The notes under the pieces: model-generated
The model's database searches: none
Told to the model about the DNA's origin: nothing
Seen by the model: the letters and a program-made list of their open reading frames with translations, nothing else
Assembly (NCBI GenBank): GCA_964589365.1
Contig: CAZPTQ010000065.1
Coordinates: 1-25,070 of the forward strand
Direction of reading: 5' to 3'
Source of the DNA: M3007 sp964589365
GTDB lineage: Bacteria > Bacteroidota > Bacteroidia > Chitinophagales > Saprospiraceae
DNA length: 25,070 nt
Translations under genes and position numbers: made by a program
Part shown: positions 1 to 11,500 of the stretch, one piece after another
How positions within the stretch are numbered: position 1 is the first letter of the stretch
How the letters are laid out: the number at the start of each line of letters is the position of its first letter

Positions 1-581
1 AGCTCAGCACCAGTATTTCCAATGGGGGCGATTATGCATTTGCCATCGCCATTCAACCAGATGGGAAGATACTCGCTGGAGGTTCTGCGAGTGGCGCGAA
101 TTCTATCTCAGATTTTGCCGTGGCACGCTATCTGGCAGACGGAAATTTAGATCAGGGATTTGGAACCGGCGGGATCGGTTTGGCGGATTTCAACACCGGA
201 AGGGATGGCGCGAATGCTATGGTGCTACATCAAGGGAAAATTATAATGGCCGGATATTCCGATAAAAATTCCCAATCGGCTTTTGCTTTGGCGCGTTTTC
301 TGGGAGGAGCAAGCGTGGGTATTGAGGAAACAGAAGCAGATCCCGGGCTTCAGATTTTTCCCAATCCCGGAAACGAGTTTGTTCAACTCCGTTTTCCAAA
401 AACAGTGTCGGGTGAGATACAGGTGCTGTCCGTAACGGGTCAGATTATGTACAAAGATGTTTTGAATGCAGAGGAGCGTCAGATAAATGTGGCCAATTGG
501 CCCTGTGGCTGGTATTTTGTGCAATGCAACACAGAGAATCAGATTTGGCGAGCGGGAAAGTTTTTGAAACACGGCTACTGA
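1..581 (+). CDS. Delta-60 repeat protein with T9SS type A C-terminal signal (5' end outside window)
   Basis: The reading frame is open from base 3 to the TGA at 579-581. The N-terminal part holds delta-60-type repeats: phrases such as AIQPDGKILAGG, FAVARYLADGNLDQGFG and KIIMAGYSDKN are the usual form of this beta-propeller-like repeat. The last ~80 residues, from LQIFPNPGNEFVQL onward, match the type A T9SS sorting domain (IxPNPx start, a central LSVTGQ turn, an RAGKFLK end). The protein is therefore probably exported by the Sec system, then moved across the outer membrane by T9SS and anchored or released. The start, signal peptide and number of delta-60 repeats lie left of the window. The stop codon abuts the stop of the convergent cupin gene with no base between them. 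Function beyond secretion cannot be read. Confidence 0.85.
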   Translation, partial: LSTSISNGGDYAFAIAIQPDGKILAGGSASGANSISDFAVARYLADGNLDQGFGTGGIGLADFNTGRDGANAMVLHQGKIIMAGYSDKNSQSAFALARFLGGASVGIEETEADPGLQIFPNPGNEFVQLRFPKTVSGEIQVLSVTGQIMYKDVLNAEERQINVANWPCGWYFVQCNTENQIWRAGKFLKHGY

Positions 582-908
582 TCAATCATTCGCCTCTCCG
601 CCTGCTACCCCAAAAAAAATTACCCAGGTCTTGAAATCCTCCGTGAATTCGAGGAATCGGTGCTCTACCCCCGCCGGCACAAACAGCAGGTCGCCAGGAC
701 TAAAAGGGTATTGATCCGGGCCGTTTTGAAACAAACCGATGCCGCTTATTACGACATAAATCTCGTCCTGCAAGTGAGGCTGTTGCAGGTCTTGCTCTTT
801 GGGTTGATAGATTTCGACCGACATGCTCCCATGCCGGAAGAGTTGGAGGAAGGTTTTACCTTCGTGGAGCTGGAGTGCGCTGAGCGCTTCTTTTACCGTT
901 ATTTTCAT
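582..908 (-). CDS. Small single-domain cupin protein
   Basis: A 108-residue protein covering one cupin barrel. Motif 1 is visible as P44-H45-LQD-E49 followed six residues later by G56; the usual first histidine of HxH is Gln43. Motif 2 is PGDLLFVPAGVEH with His83. Three of the four usual metal ligands (His45, Glu49, His83) are present, with Gln43 as a possible fourth. Families of this kind bind a metal and a small ligand or act as isomerases or dioxygenases; the substrate cannot be read here. The ATG (906-908) overlaps the ATG of the divergent glycosylase gene (907-909) within CATG, and its TGA abuts the stop of the upstream gene within TGATCA, so the gene has no private flanking DNA. No other Met lies before residue 29, which supports this start. 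Confidence 0.8.
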   Translation of the reverse strand: MKITVKEALSALQLHEGKTFLQLFRHGSMSVEIYQPKEQDLQQPHLQDEIYVVISGIGLFQNGPDQYPFSPGDLLFVPAGVEHRFLEFTEDFKTWVIFFGVAGGEAND

Positions 909-1632
909 GACTGGAAATGATTTAATCGGCTCAAAATTAGCACGATTGCCACTCGAATTTTATACCCGTATGGATGTGGTGCAAATTGCACGCGAACTGC
1001 TGGGCAAACTGCTCGTGACCGAGTTTGATGGTCAACTAACTTCGGGGCGCATCACAGAAACCGAAGCCTATTGTGCCCCCGACGACCGCGCTAGCCATGC
1101 TTTTGGCAATCGTCGTACTGCCCGAACCGAGGTGATGTTTCAGGAGGGCGGGCGGGCGTATGTCTATCTCTGTTACGGAATTCACCACCTTTTCAATGTC
1201 GTTACCGGGCCTGAAGACACCGCGCATGCGGTATTGATTCGGGCCATTGAACCCGTTGATGGCTGCGAAATCATGCAGCAAAGGCGATATACTTCCAGTA
1301 AAAAACGTGTGCGCTCCCTAACCTCGTCTGACGGCTCTAAGCCGTCTGACGAGTATGCCATGCCGAAACCGAGTGTCCTTAAGCCGCATCTAACCACGGG
1401 TCCGGGATCGCTCTCACAAGCACTTGGTTTGACCACCCGTTTCACCGGGCAAAGTCTGCTTGCACCTGATTCTCCTATTTGGATTGAGGATTGGCATGAA
1501 AAAATTTTAGAAGATGATATTGCCGCGGGTCCGCGCATCGGAGTAGACTATGCAGGGGAATGTGCAGCGTGGCATTGGCGGTTCTGGCTCAAAAACTCGC
1601 CGTTCGTCAAAAAAGGAACCCTTTTGAAGTAG
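907..1632 (+). CDS. 3-methyladenine DNA glycosylase (AAG/MPG family)
   Basis: A 241-residue base-excision repair enzyme that removes alkylated purines such as 3-methyladenine. Family marks in order: LPLEFYTR and ARELLGKLL near the N-terminus, GRITETEAY (Glu53 in the position of the human catalytic Glu125, Tyr55 in that of the intercalating/stacking Tyr127), ASHAFGNRRTART, the YVYLCYGIHHLFNVVT core, LIRAIEPVDG and TTGPGSLSQALGL. I chose the ATG at 907 because the family normally begins 10-20 residues before LPxxFY; an upstream in-frame ATG at 823 would add 28 unrelated residues overlapping the cupin gene. Odd point: between MQQRR (about residue 127) and TTGPG (163) there is an extra loop of about 30 residues, part of which is encoded by a palindrome at 1323-1353. 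Both catalytic halves are intact, so the enzyme is probably active. Confidence 0.9.
   Translation: MTGNDLIGSKLARLPLEFYTRMDVVQIARELLGKLLVTEFDGQLTSGRITETEAYCAPDDRASHAFGNRRTARTEVMFQEGGRAYVYLCYGIHHLFNVVTGPEDTAHAVLIRAIEPVDGCEIMQQRRYTSSKKRVRSLTSSDGSKPSDEYAMPKPSVLKPHLTTGPGSLSQALGLTTRFTGQSLLAPDSPIWIEDWHEKILEDDIAAGPRIGVDYAGECAAWHWRFWLKNSPFVKKGTLLK
1323..1353. repeat. Palindromic element inside the glycosylase gene
   Basis: Two 14-base arms (1323-1336 and 1340-1353) are inverted copies with one mismatch around a 3-base loop, CTA. Each arm contains CGTCTGACG, itself a near palindrome, so the unit is also a direct repeat. It is read in frame as TSSDGSKPSDE inside an extra loop of the protein. It resembles the 3-nt-loop palindromes at 16256 and 23133. 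Confidence 0.75.
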
Positions 1633-1686
1633 CAAGCGCACAAAAATATGCTATTTTTCGCCGCTTAAAAACGAATCTGACCTACT

Positions 1687-2436
1687 GTGCATCTGCAATT
1701 TTTGTTCATCCCCAACTTCCAAAGCTATGGCCAGGAACATCTCCTTTGGCTGGTGGTTGGTGCGGCAAGCGCTATCTTTTGGATACGGCTGGGCAAAAAG
1801 CAAACGACGGATCTCGGAGAGCGTCGCATCGGGCTGATTCAAAGCCTTATTCCCGCTGTTATTTGGGTTGCAATGTCGCTCTACATGGTCTTTTTCGAAA
1901 GCCCTGTTGACTTGGGTTTGGTGCTTCCTTTCCACATCAGTTATTTCATGAACCTTTTGCTGCCGATCATGCTTTGGCGGCGTTCATTTTTTCTTTTTGA
2001 GATTACCTACTACATGGTTATGGGCGGCTGTATTCACTCCTTGCTTACGCCAGCTTTGGATCATGGTTTTCCGCACTACCTCAATTTTCGCTTTTTTTTG
2101 GTGCACATGGGGCTGATACAGAGCATTTTGTACGCCATTTTTGTGTATGGTTTCCGACCCACCTGGCAGAGTTTTGGAAGGGCGTTTTTGTGGACGAACA
2201 TTTATTTCGTGTTCGTGCTGGGCATCAACCATCTGCTGGGTACCAACTTCATGTACCTGAGCAATAAACCTTCACATCCTTCTTTGCTCGACCTGTTTGG
2301 GGAATGGCCTTGGTATATTGTCGGCGCTGAGTTTCTTTGTTTGATGATGTTCACCCTCGTGATGCTTCCTTTTGCTTTTGATAAAAAGGAGGACATAAAC
2401 AGCAAAACAGGAGAACCGCAAAACCGGAAAATATAA
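1687..2436 (+). CDS. Integral membrane protein, TIGR02206/YwaF type
   Basis: A 249-residue hydrophobic protein with about six or seven membrane segments and short loops. The order of signatures fits the TIGR02206/YwaF (TMEM164-like) family: a short N-terminal lead, a segment ending in LPFHISYFMNLLLPIML, a central TPALDHGFPHYLNFRFFLVH stretch with conserved Pro and His, and a later GINHLLGTNFMYLSNKP. The biochemical role of the bacterial members is not established. The start is GTG at 1687, 54 bases after the glycosylase stop; the lead sequence then has the usual length, but the start is uncertain. The last 13 codons and the TAA lie inside the left arm of a 48-bp inverted repeat, so the C-terminal tail NSKTGEPQNRKI is encoded by repeat DNA. 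Confidence 0.7.
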   Translation: MHLQFLFIPNFQSYGQEHLLWLVVGAASAIFWIRLGKKQTTDLGERRIGLIQSLIPAVIWVAMSLYMVFFESPVDLGLVLPFHISYFMNLLLPIMLWRRSFFLFEITYYMVMGGCIHSLLTPALDHGFPHYLNFRFFLVHMGLIQSILYAIFVYGFRPTWQSFGRAFLWTNIYFVFVLGINHLLGTNFMYLSNKPSHPSLLDLFGEWPWYIVGAEFLCLMMFTLVMLPFAFDKKEDINSKTGEPQNRKI

Positions 2437-2543
2437 AACCGCGAAGCACTTGATCTCAAAAAAGGGAAGCATTTAGCCCTCTTCCGATCATGATGCGCGG
2501 TTTTATATTTTCCGGTTTTGCGGTTCTCCTGTTTTGCTGTTTA
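2396..2543. repeat. Perfect 48-bp inverted repeat with 8-bp internal period
   Basis: Bases 2396-2443 and 2496-2543 are exact inverted copies, separated by 52 bases. Each arm is built of octamers of the form NAAAACNG (CAAAACAG, GAGAACCG, CAAAACCG, then GAAAATAT). The left arm covers the last codons of the membrane-protein gene; the right arm starts 9 bases beyond the stop of the giant gene. On each mRNA the A-rich strand is the sense strand, and either transcript could fold into a long hairpin at its 3' end. A degenerate third copy is at 21831-21875. Confidence 0.9.
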
Positions 2544-2552
2544 ATTCAATCT

Positions 2553-5500
2553 TCAACGCTTAACTGTCACATCCCCTTTATACAATACTTCCTGGCCGTC
2601 AATAAACTCCACGATGGCGTAATAAACAAACACCGCAGGGTTCATGTCCTGACCTCGGAACCGCCCGTCCCAGCCAAGTGTGGGATCATTAGGCTGGAAG
2701 TTTTCGCGCACAAACACCTGTTCTCCCCAGCGCGAATAGATTTGGAACAACTTGACCTGCTTCACCCCACGCATATCCGCATAAACTGTGAAGCGGTTGT
2801 TGTCGTCGTCGTTGTCAGGGGAGAAAATGTTTGGTATGTACACGCCCACTTGCTTGTTCACGCGGAGCAACAGAGGCGCCTCGTCGCGGCATCCAGCTTT
2901 TGTCACCACCAAAATGCGGTATGCCTGGGTGTGCAAAGGGGTGTCAATCCGGGTGCTCAGACAGGTGTCGCAACTCAGATAAGTCGGTGGGGTCCAAGAG
3001 ATCTGGGAGATTTCGTCGAGCGATATGTTTACTGTTGCGTCCACCTGGTAACTCTCACCCAATTGCACCGTTATCTGAGGGTCAACGGTCACTTCAAACA
3101 CAGGGGGCTGCGTCACGGTAGCGTCTACGCTCGTGGAGCAGCCGTTGGCATCTTCAATAAAAATCGTGTAATCGCCCGCCGATAAGTTGAAGAAAAGGCT
3201 GCCCGATTGAATGTGCGGCCCACCCGTGAGGGTGTATTGGATTGGTGGCTTTGCACCCAACACCGTATCAATCAGAATGGAGCCTTTTTCTCCAAAGCAA
3301 GCCGCGTTGTTCACGATCGGAATTGCCACCGGGTCGTTGGGGGCAATGACCACTACATCCGTGTCAGAGCAGCCATTGCCAGTCGAATTGACCACCAAGG
3401 TGTAAGTGCCTGGTTCGCTGATGATTGGAGTGAGCGTGTTGGCGCCCGACAAAATCGCCCCGCCGTTGGTAGTCCAGACGAAAGTCAAAATGCCTGAACC
3501 GCCCGTAGCGGTGCCGTTGATCAGGGCCGTTTCGCCGAAGCAATCAATGTTGAACGGTGGGCCAGCGTTGGCTGTAGGATAACTCTGGTCGGTCACTACT
3601 ACTGTACTCAACGCGTTGTTGCAACCATTTACCGGATCAAACCCAATGAGCAGGTAAGTATTTGGTTGTGTAACAATTGTGCTCGTGCCTGTTCCGACAA
3701 TTGTAGTGTCTTGTCCTGCCACGGTTGCCCATTGAAACTGGACTCCACCAATCGGCGAACCGCCAGAAAGCGTTACGGAGCCAATGGCGCAGGTAAGCGT
3801 GGCAGGAGGGTTGATAAAGAGCGGAGGATAAAGTTGATTTTGCCCAATTTCAATGCTCGCCGTATCGGTGCAGAAAGTTATCGTGTCCACAATAGCGAAC
3901 CAGTAAGTGCCCGGGTTATCAATTTGTAGCACAGTACCACCTGGGTAAACCACCCCATTTTGATCATACCAAATCGTATTTGCATTGCCAGATCCCTTTA
4001 TCTCGCCAGCAAGAATTATTTCGTCAATGATGCAGTCCAGAATATCATCTGGGCTGGCTTTGATTTCTGCGACCGGGTCGTTTCGGATGTCCAAAACTTC
4101 TGCCGCTGTCGTATCCAGACAGCCGTTGGAATTGACGATCAAGGTGTAATCCCCCGCCTCATCGGCCAGAATACCGGCTTGGCCGGCATTGCCGATTATG
4201 GTGCCATTGGTAGTTGACCAAAGGAACGTGGAGTTTGGCAAGCTCGAACTTCCCACAATGCCCACAATCAAGGTTGCACAAGTAATTGGTTCGGGAATTG
4301 CTGCGCTCGCCACAGGTTTTTGATAAAACACAATGGGTGTTCCGGTGGCAATAACTGTGCAATAGTGCGAAAGCACCACATTGCCAGAGCCATTATTGTT
4401 GCCCACTACTGCTGAAACATAGTAAGTAGTGCCATAGATCATCGTTGCAGGGTTGAAACAGAAGGTCGGCTGGTTGCTGCGCGCTTTTTCACCGACAATC
4501 AAAGAACCAGGGCCTAAGTGCAGGATAAATTGTAGGATGTCATCAGGGTCAAGGACTTGTCCCAGTGCATCATAGTTTGCGGTGATACAGCCTGTTCCGC
4601 AAAGCGACAATGCAGCATCACCCATAGTACCGATTGCGGATGTGCAAGGCGAGAGCAGGATAGCAAAACCACAAACGGCTGTACATCCGTTCGCGTCCGT
4701 AACGGTCACTGCATAACTCCCTACGCCCAAATTATTGAGCAGGAAATTGCCTGCCGGAACACCATTTTGGAGGCCTCCAGGACTCCATAAAACCGTGTAC
4801 GGCGCAACACCGCCACCAATTTGAACTTGTGCCGAACCATCTGTAAGACCTGGCTGGCTCACAGCATTCAAGGCTGTGCAGGACGCTTGAACCAAGGCAC
4901 TGGGCTGACTGATGATAAAACTCGTGGTGGCCGTGCAGCCCACAGCGTCCGTTATTGTAACAGCATAGGTACCTGCGGTCAAGCTACCTGGATCTTCAAT
5001 ATTGCCCACGTTGGGCGACCAGTTGAAATTAAAGGGCTGTGTGCCACCGCTCAACATCAAGTCAATGGCCCCTGTATTGTTCCCAAAACAGAGTATGTCG
5101 AGGTCAGTACCGGTAGCGTTTACGCCTTGTGTGTTGTTGTCTATGGTGTAGGATGCCGAAGCGGTACAAGCCCCACCGCCGTTGACCGCTACCGTGTAAG
5201 TGCCTGGGCTGAGGTTGCTCAAATTCTGGGTGGTTGCGCCAGTTGACCAGAGGATGGTATAAGTCAGGGTATTGGGCGAAATACTTAGGTTGATGCTGCC
5301 ATTGTGGCCTACGCAGGCGGTATTGGGTTGTGGAATACCGGCGAGGTTGGGCGTTATCACATTTTCCGGCACGTCGAAATTGTCCACAATTTGGCAGCCG
5401 TTCGCGCCTGTGACGGTGATGGCATAGTTTCCCGAAGGAATATTGAACAAGTCTTCGGTAGTAAGCCCAGTTGACCAGTTGAAATTGTAGGGAGAAGCTC

Positions 5501-8500
5501 CACCGATAATGGTCAGGTTGATACTACCACTGCTTTGTCCACAAAGTGCCTCTGTTACGCTCTCTGCTATACCAGGTGCACCCGCAGCGTCATTTACAAC
5601 AAAGGATGCAGTGTTGGTACAAGTGCCGCCTGCGCTTACTGTAATGACGTATGATCCTGCTGATACTCCGTTCAAATCCTGGGTGTTTTGGCCGCTCGAC
5701 CAGAGATATGTGTAGCCCGGCCCGCCGCTAGGCGTTGCTGGATTTATAGCAAGGTCAACACTGCCGTTGAGTACAACACAGGAACTATTCGGGACAGCAG
5801 TGCCAGAAAGCGAGAAATTCAGGTCGTTTTCTGGTATGTTCAGCGTGGCAGTCGCGCTGCAATTGTTTGCACCTGATACAGTTACATCGTAGGTGCCGCC
5901 GCCAATATTGATCAAATCTTCCGTTGTTTGGCCACTTGCCCAGATGTAGCTGAACGGGGCAAGTCCACCCAAAACCGAGAGGTCAATCGAACCGTCGGAA
6001 AGGTTGCATAGCTCAGCTGCGAGGCTTTGATTGAGCGTCGGATAAGTGCGCTCGTCTTGCACGAAATAGGTAGCGGAGGCAATGCAAGTCCCTGATTCTG
6101 TTACTTGAACTGTGTAAGCGCCCGCTGGCAAGTTGCTAAGATCTTGAGTCGTTTCACCGCCTGACCAGAGATAAGTGTACGGACCAGCGGGCGTGACCGT
6201 AAGGTCTACCGTTCCGTTTATGGATGTACAATCACTGTAGTCAGTAGCGGTTCCAGAAAGGCTAAAGGTGGTAGCGTTATTCGCAACGTTTAAGGTTGTA
6301 TCGGCTGTGCAACCGTTGGCGTCCGTGATCGTTAGCGAATAGTTGCCGGGGAAGATGTTGTTCAGGTCTTCTGTAATGGCGGCATTTGACCAAAGGAAAT
6401 TGTATGGTGCTGTGCCGCTGGTGGTCGTGATCTGAATATTGCCATTGTTTTGACTGCAAATGGCGGCGGTGACTGTTGGGTCTAATTGCGGGTCAACCGT
6501 ATTGTTGGTCACCTGGAATGTGGCTACAGAAGTACAGCCCACGCCCGCGCTGGCAGTGACACTGTAAATCCCCGGAGCGATCCCCATCAAATCTTGCGTA
6601 GTGGCTCCATTGGACCAGGTGTAAAGATAGTTGTTACCTGCGGGCAAAACACTGATATCAATGTCACCATTGGGTGCAACACAAGAGGTGTTCTTAACAG
6701 AGATTCCTGATATGTTCAATACAATGGTGTTATTTACCACTGTTGCAGAAGCCGTGGCCGTGCAGTCGAAAAAGTCTGTCACGGTAACGGTATAAGTGCC
6801 AGGCGCCAGATTGCTGAGGTTTTGCGGGTCGTTTGTGCCAGGTATATGCGCCCAGTTGAATCTGTATGGCGCGGTCGCGCCGCTCACGCTGATGGTTACC
6901 GCACCATTACTTTGGCCGCAAATGGCCGCGGTAGGCGATATGGAAATACTTGGAGGTTCGGTAGCATCAATGAGATCAAAAGCCGCGCTGGCATTGCAGG
7001 TGCCGTAGGTTACCGTTACAAAGTAGGTGCCGGCACCAATGTCGTTCAAATCTGGTGGGTTATTTGGCCCCGGAATGTGCGCCCAATTGTAGACGTAATT
7101 GACAGGTGGATTCACATCAATATCAATAAACCCGTTATTGGAAGTACAAGAATAATCGTCGGAGACAACCCCGTTAATGTCAATTTGAAGGGGGTCGTTG
7201 GCAACTGGCACAAACAACACTTCAGAACAACCCACCGAGGTAGTGACCGTGACGGCATAGTTGCCTGCGGGAAGATTCATCAAGTCTTGTTGGTTGTTTG
7301 GGCCGGGGATATGTGCCCAGTTGTAGGTGTAAGGCGGGATGCCAAAATCTGCCTCCAAATCTATTTCACCATTTGTGAAAGTACACACCGCATTTATGAC
7401 ATCTGCGCTGAGGATAGGGTTTTCAGTATCGTCATCAATAGTGAAAGTCTCACTGGAGGTACAAGTTCCTCCTGCGCTTACGGTGACGGTATAATTGCCC
7501 GGTGCGAGATTAACCAAGTTCAGCCCCGTATTTCCCGTTGACCACAAAATGGTGGCATTTGGCGGTGTAATCATCAGGCTAATGCTGCCATTGTTGACCA
7601 AACAGGAGGTTTTCGGAAGGACGTTTGCGTCAATGAATACCGGAATGTCATTATCGGCCACATCCACAGTTTCCTGACTCGTGCAGCCATTTGCCCCGGT
7701 AACCACCACAAAATAGCTCCCTCCTGTAATATTGGTCAGGTCTTGGACGGTTTGGCCGCTCGACCAGGCATAGGTATAGGGCGGTACGCCGCCGCTCGCG
7801 GTCAGATTGATTGAACCATTGGGCAAACCACAATTTGCATCTGTTGCGAAAGCATTGGTAATCGGCGCATTGGGGAGGTCGGGCACAGTGAAAGTTGCGA
7901 ATTCAATGCACGAACCACCAGCACTTACAGTGACGGTATAATCGCCCGGGGGTAAGTTGGCTATGTCTTGGGTGGTAGCACCGTTTGACCAGATATAGGT
8001 ATAATTCGTCAAAGGCCCTGCGGTAAGATTGACAAGCCCGTTGGGGCTGTTGTTGCAAGTTGTATTTGGCTGAGTGGTGCCGGTGAGGTTGATGGGGGGA
8101 TTGTTATTTGCCACGTTTATGTCAGCTGCAGCAGTACAACCATTCGTGGCAGTGACCGTAACCTGGTAACTGCCTGCTGGAATCATACTCAGGTTTTGAG
8201 TAGTGATGCCCCCAGGGTTCCAAAAATAAGTATAGGGTGTTGGCCCACCGTTCACAGCAATATTAATGGCTCCGTTGGCAAAACCACAAGTGGTATTAAC
8301 CACTGTTGGAGTGATTTGTGGCGCATTTGGGTTGTCTGGCACCGTGAAGGTAGCCACCTGGGTACAAGTTCCTATCAAGGTAACGGTAACCGTATAATTC
8401 CCTTGTGGCACAGCATTAATGTCTTCCGTTGTTGCACCATTTGACCACAAGTATGTATAACCAGCGTTGGGCGGCGCAACCGTTATATTAACGCTGCCGT

Positions 8501-11500
8501 TGGGGGTGGTGTTACAAACCGTATTCGGCATGGTTGTGCCGTTGACGGTGATGGGAGGGTTGTTGTTGGTCACGTCCACGGAAACGGATCTGGTACAACC
8601 ATTTGCTCCTGTTACAGTGAGCACATAGGTTCCTGCTGGTACATTGGCAAGGTCCTGGGTGGTGGCGCCATTTGACCAGACATAGGTGTAGGGGGAAACA
8701 CCTCCTGAAACACTTGCATCTATACTGCCGTTGGATTGACTGCAAGTAGACTGGGTGGGTACTGCGGTTGGAATTGGGATATTCGGGTTGTCAGGCACAT
8801 TGTAGGTAGCCGTAGCGGTACAGGTTCCGCCGGCGCTCACGGTTACCGTGTAACTGCCAGGTGTGAGGTTGCTGATGTCTTGTGTCGTAGCACCATTCGA
8901 CCAGATGTAGGTGTATGCAGGGCCCGGAGGTGCGGCGGTTAAATCAATACTACCGTTCCCACCAGTACAGGTAGTATTGGCAACAATCACCGAAGAAAGG
9001 TTGATAGGCGGATTGTTGTTAGTAACATTCACAGTGATGGACCGGGTACAACCATTTGCAGCCGTCACGGTAATTGTATAAGATCCTGCGAGGATATTGG
9101 TAAGGTCTTCTGTGGTGGCGCCATTTGACCAAAGGTAAGTGTAAGGCGCCACGCCACCTGTTACGCTGGCATTGATGCTGCCGTTGGGGAGGTCGCAAGT
9201 GCTTTGAACCGTAGTTGCTGTTGGGATAGGCACATTGGGACCGTCGGGCACATTGTAAGTAGCCGATGCGGTACAAGTGCCTCCTGCGCTCACGGTAACG
9301 GTATAATTGCCTGGGGGAAGACCCGATATGTCTTGTGTGGTGGCGCCGTTCGACCAGACATAGGTGTAAGGAGGTCCCGGTGGTGTGACTGTCAGGTCAA
9401 TACTACCGTTTCCACCCGTGCAAAGCGTGTTTGGCTGCGTAGTGGCAGAGAGATTGATAGGCGGGTTGTTGTTCCCCACGGTGACGTTTAGAACTCTGGT
9501 GCAACCGTTTGCCCCTGTTACCGTAAGTGAATAACTGCCTGGTGCTATATTGGAAAGATCTTCTGTGGTGGCGCCATTTGACCAAACAAAAGTGAAAGGT
9601 GCTACGCCACCCGTTATGCTGGCATTGATGCTGCCGTTTGGAAGGTCGCAGGTGCTTTGAACCGTAGTTGCCGAAGGAATAGGCAGGTTGGGGTTGTCCG
9701 CTACAGTGTAAGTAGCCGATGCGGTACAAGTGCCCCCAGCACTCACGGTCACGGTGTAATTGCCTGGTGTGAGATTCGTTATGTCCTGGGTGGTGGCTCC
9801 GTTCGACCAGATATAGGTATATGGAGGGCCATTAGGATTAGCGGTTAAATCAATGCTACCGTTCCCTCCAGTACAAAGCGTGTTGGCCTGCGTAGTGGCA
9901 GAAAGATTGATAGGCGGGTTGTTGTTCCCCACGTTTACGGTTAAGAGACGGGTGCAGCCGTTTGCTCCGGTAACCGTGAGCGTATAACTGCCGGCTACAA
10001 TATTGGAAAGATCTTCTGTGGTCTCGCCATTTGACCAAAGAAAAGTGTAGGGTGCTACACCACCCGAAACGCTGGCATTGATGCTGCCGTTGGGGAGGTC
10101 GCAGGTGCTTTGGGTGGGGGTTGCCGTTGGGATAGGCAGGCTGGGGTTGTTCCCTATGTTGTAAGTAGCCGATGCGGTACAAGTACCTCCCGCACTCACA
10201 GTCACGATATAATTGCCTGGGGTAAGACCCGATATGTCCTGGGTGGTTTCTCCATTCGACCAGATGTAGGTGTAAGGAGGGCCATTAGGCGAGGCTGTCA
10301 GGTCAATGCTGCCGTTTCCGCCTGTACAAAGCGTGTTTACCTGCGTAGTAGCGGAGAGGTTGATAGCCGGGTCGTTGTTCCCTACGTTTACGGTCACTGT
10401 AGCGGTGCAGCCGTTTGCCCCGGTAACCGTGAGCGTATAGCCTCCTGAAAGAATATTAGCGAGGTCTTCAGTTGTCTGGCCACTTGACCAAAGATATGTG
10501 TAAGGTGTTACGCCACCTGTTACGCTGGCATTGATGCTGCCGTTGGGAAGGTTGCAAGTGCTTTGCACGCTTGTGGCTGTTGGAACAGGCAGGTTTGGGG
10601 TGTTCGCCACGTTGTAGGTAGCAGATGCGGTACAAGTGCCCCCTGCGCTCACGGTCACGGTGTAGCTGCCTGGCAGAAGATTCGTTTGGTCTTGAATAGT
10701 GGCTCCGTTTGACCAGTTATAGGTGTAAGGAGGTCCCGGAGGCGTCACCGTCAGGTCAATGCTACCAGTGCCGCCAGGACAAGCGGTGTTTGGTTGTGTT
10801 GTGCCACTCAGGTTGATAGCCGGGTCGTTGTTTCCAACGTTTACAGTCACTGGAGCGGTGCAGCCGTTTGCCCCTGTCACGGTGAGTGTGTAGCTGCCGG
10901 TCATTATGTTAACGAGATCTTCAGTGGTGGCGCCATTTGACCAAAGATAAGTGTAGGGTGTTACACCACCCGTTACACTGGCATTGACGCTACCATTGGG
11001 AAGGTTGCAGGTACTTTGCACGCTTGTAGCTGTTGGGACAGGGCGGCTAGGGATGTCGGCAACTGTATACGAACCTGTAGCGGTACAGGTCACCCCCTGC
11101 GTGACCGTAACGGTATAGGTGCCAGGCACGATGTTGGTAAGGTCTTGCGTCGTTTCGCCGCTAGACCAGATATAAGTGTTGTTCGTTGGAGGCGTTACGC
11201 TCAGGTCAATCGCGCCATTGCCAGCGATGCAAGTCGTGTTATCGGTGATGACAGCACTCAGCACAGGCGCTGTGATGTTGTCGGTTACCGTGGCGGTGTG
11301 CGTTGCAGTACAGCCATTGTTGTCTGTAATAGTAGTAGTGTAAGTGCCGGGTGGCACATTGCTCAGGTCTTGAGTGGTTTCACCGCTCGACCAGATATAG
11401 GTATAAGGCGTGTTGCCGCCCGAAATAGAAAGGTTCACAGAGCCATTGTTTTGCCCGCAAATTGCGGCAACAGTGGTCGAGGTAGGGAGGAGCGTCACCA

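Noticed and set aside
225..572. Minus-strand ORF of 115 residues within the delta-60 gene
   Set aside because: It is a shadow of the T9SS type A coding sequence with no domain signature.
1560..1935. Overlapping ORFs on both strands between the glycosylase and the membrane protein
   Set aside because: They overlap well supported genes in other frames and have no recognisable family features.
4640..11490. Regularly spaced repeats that might suggest a CRISPR array
   Set aside because: The units are ~225 and 453 bp, coding, and diverge gradually; there are no short identical repeats with unique spacers and no cas genes.
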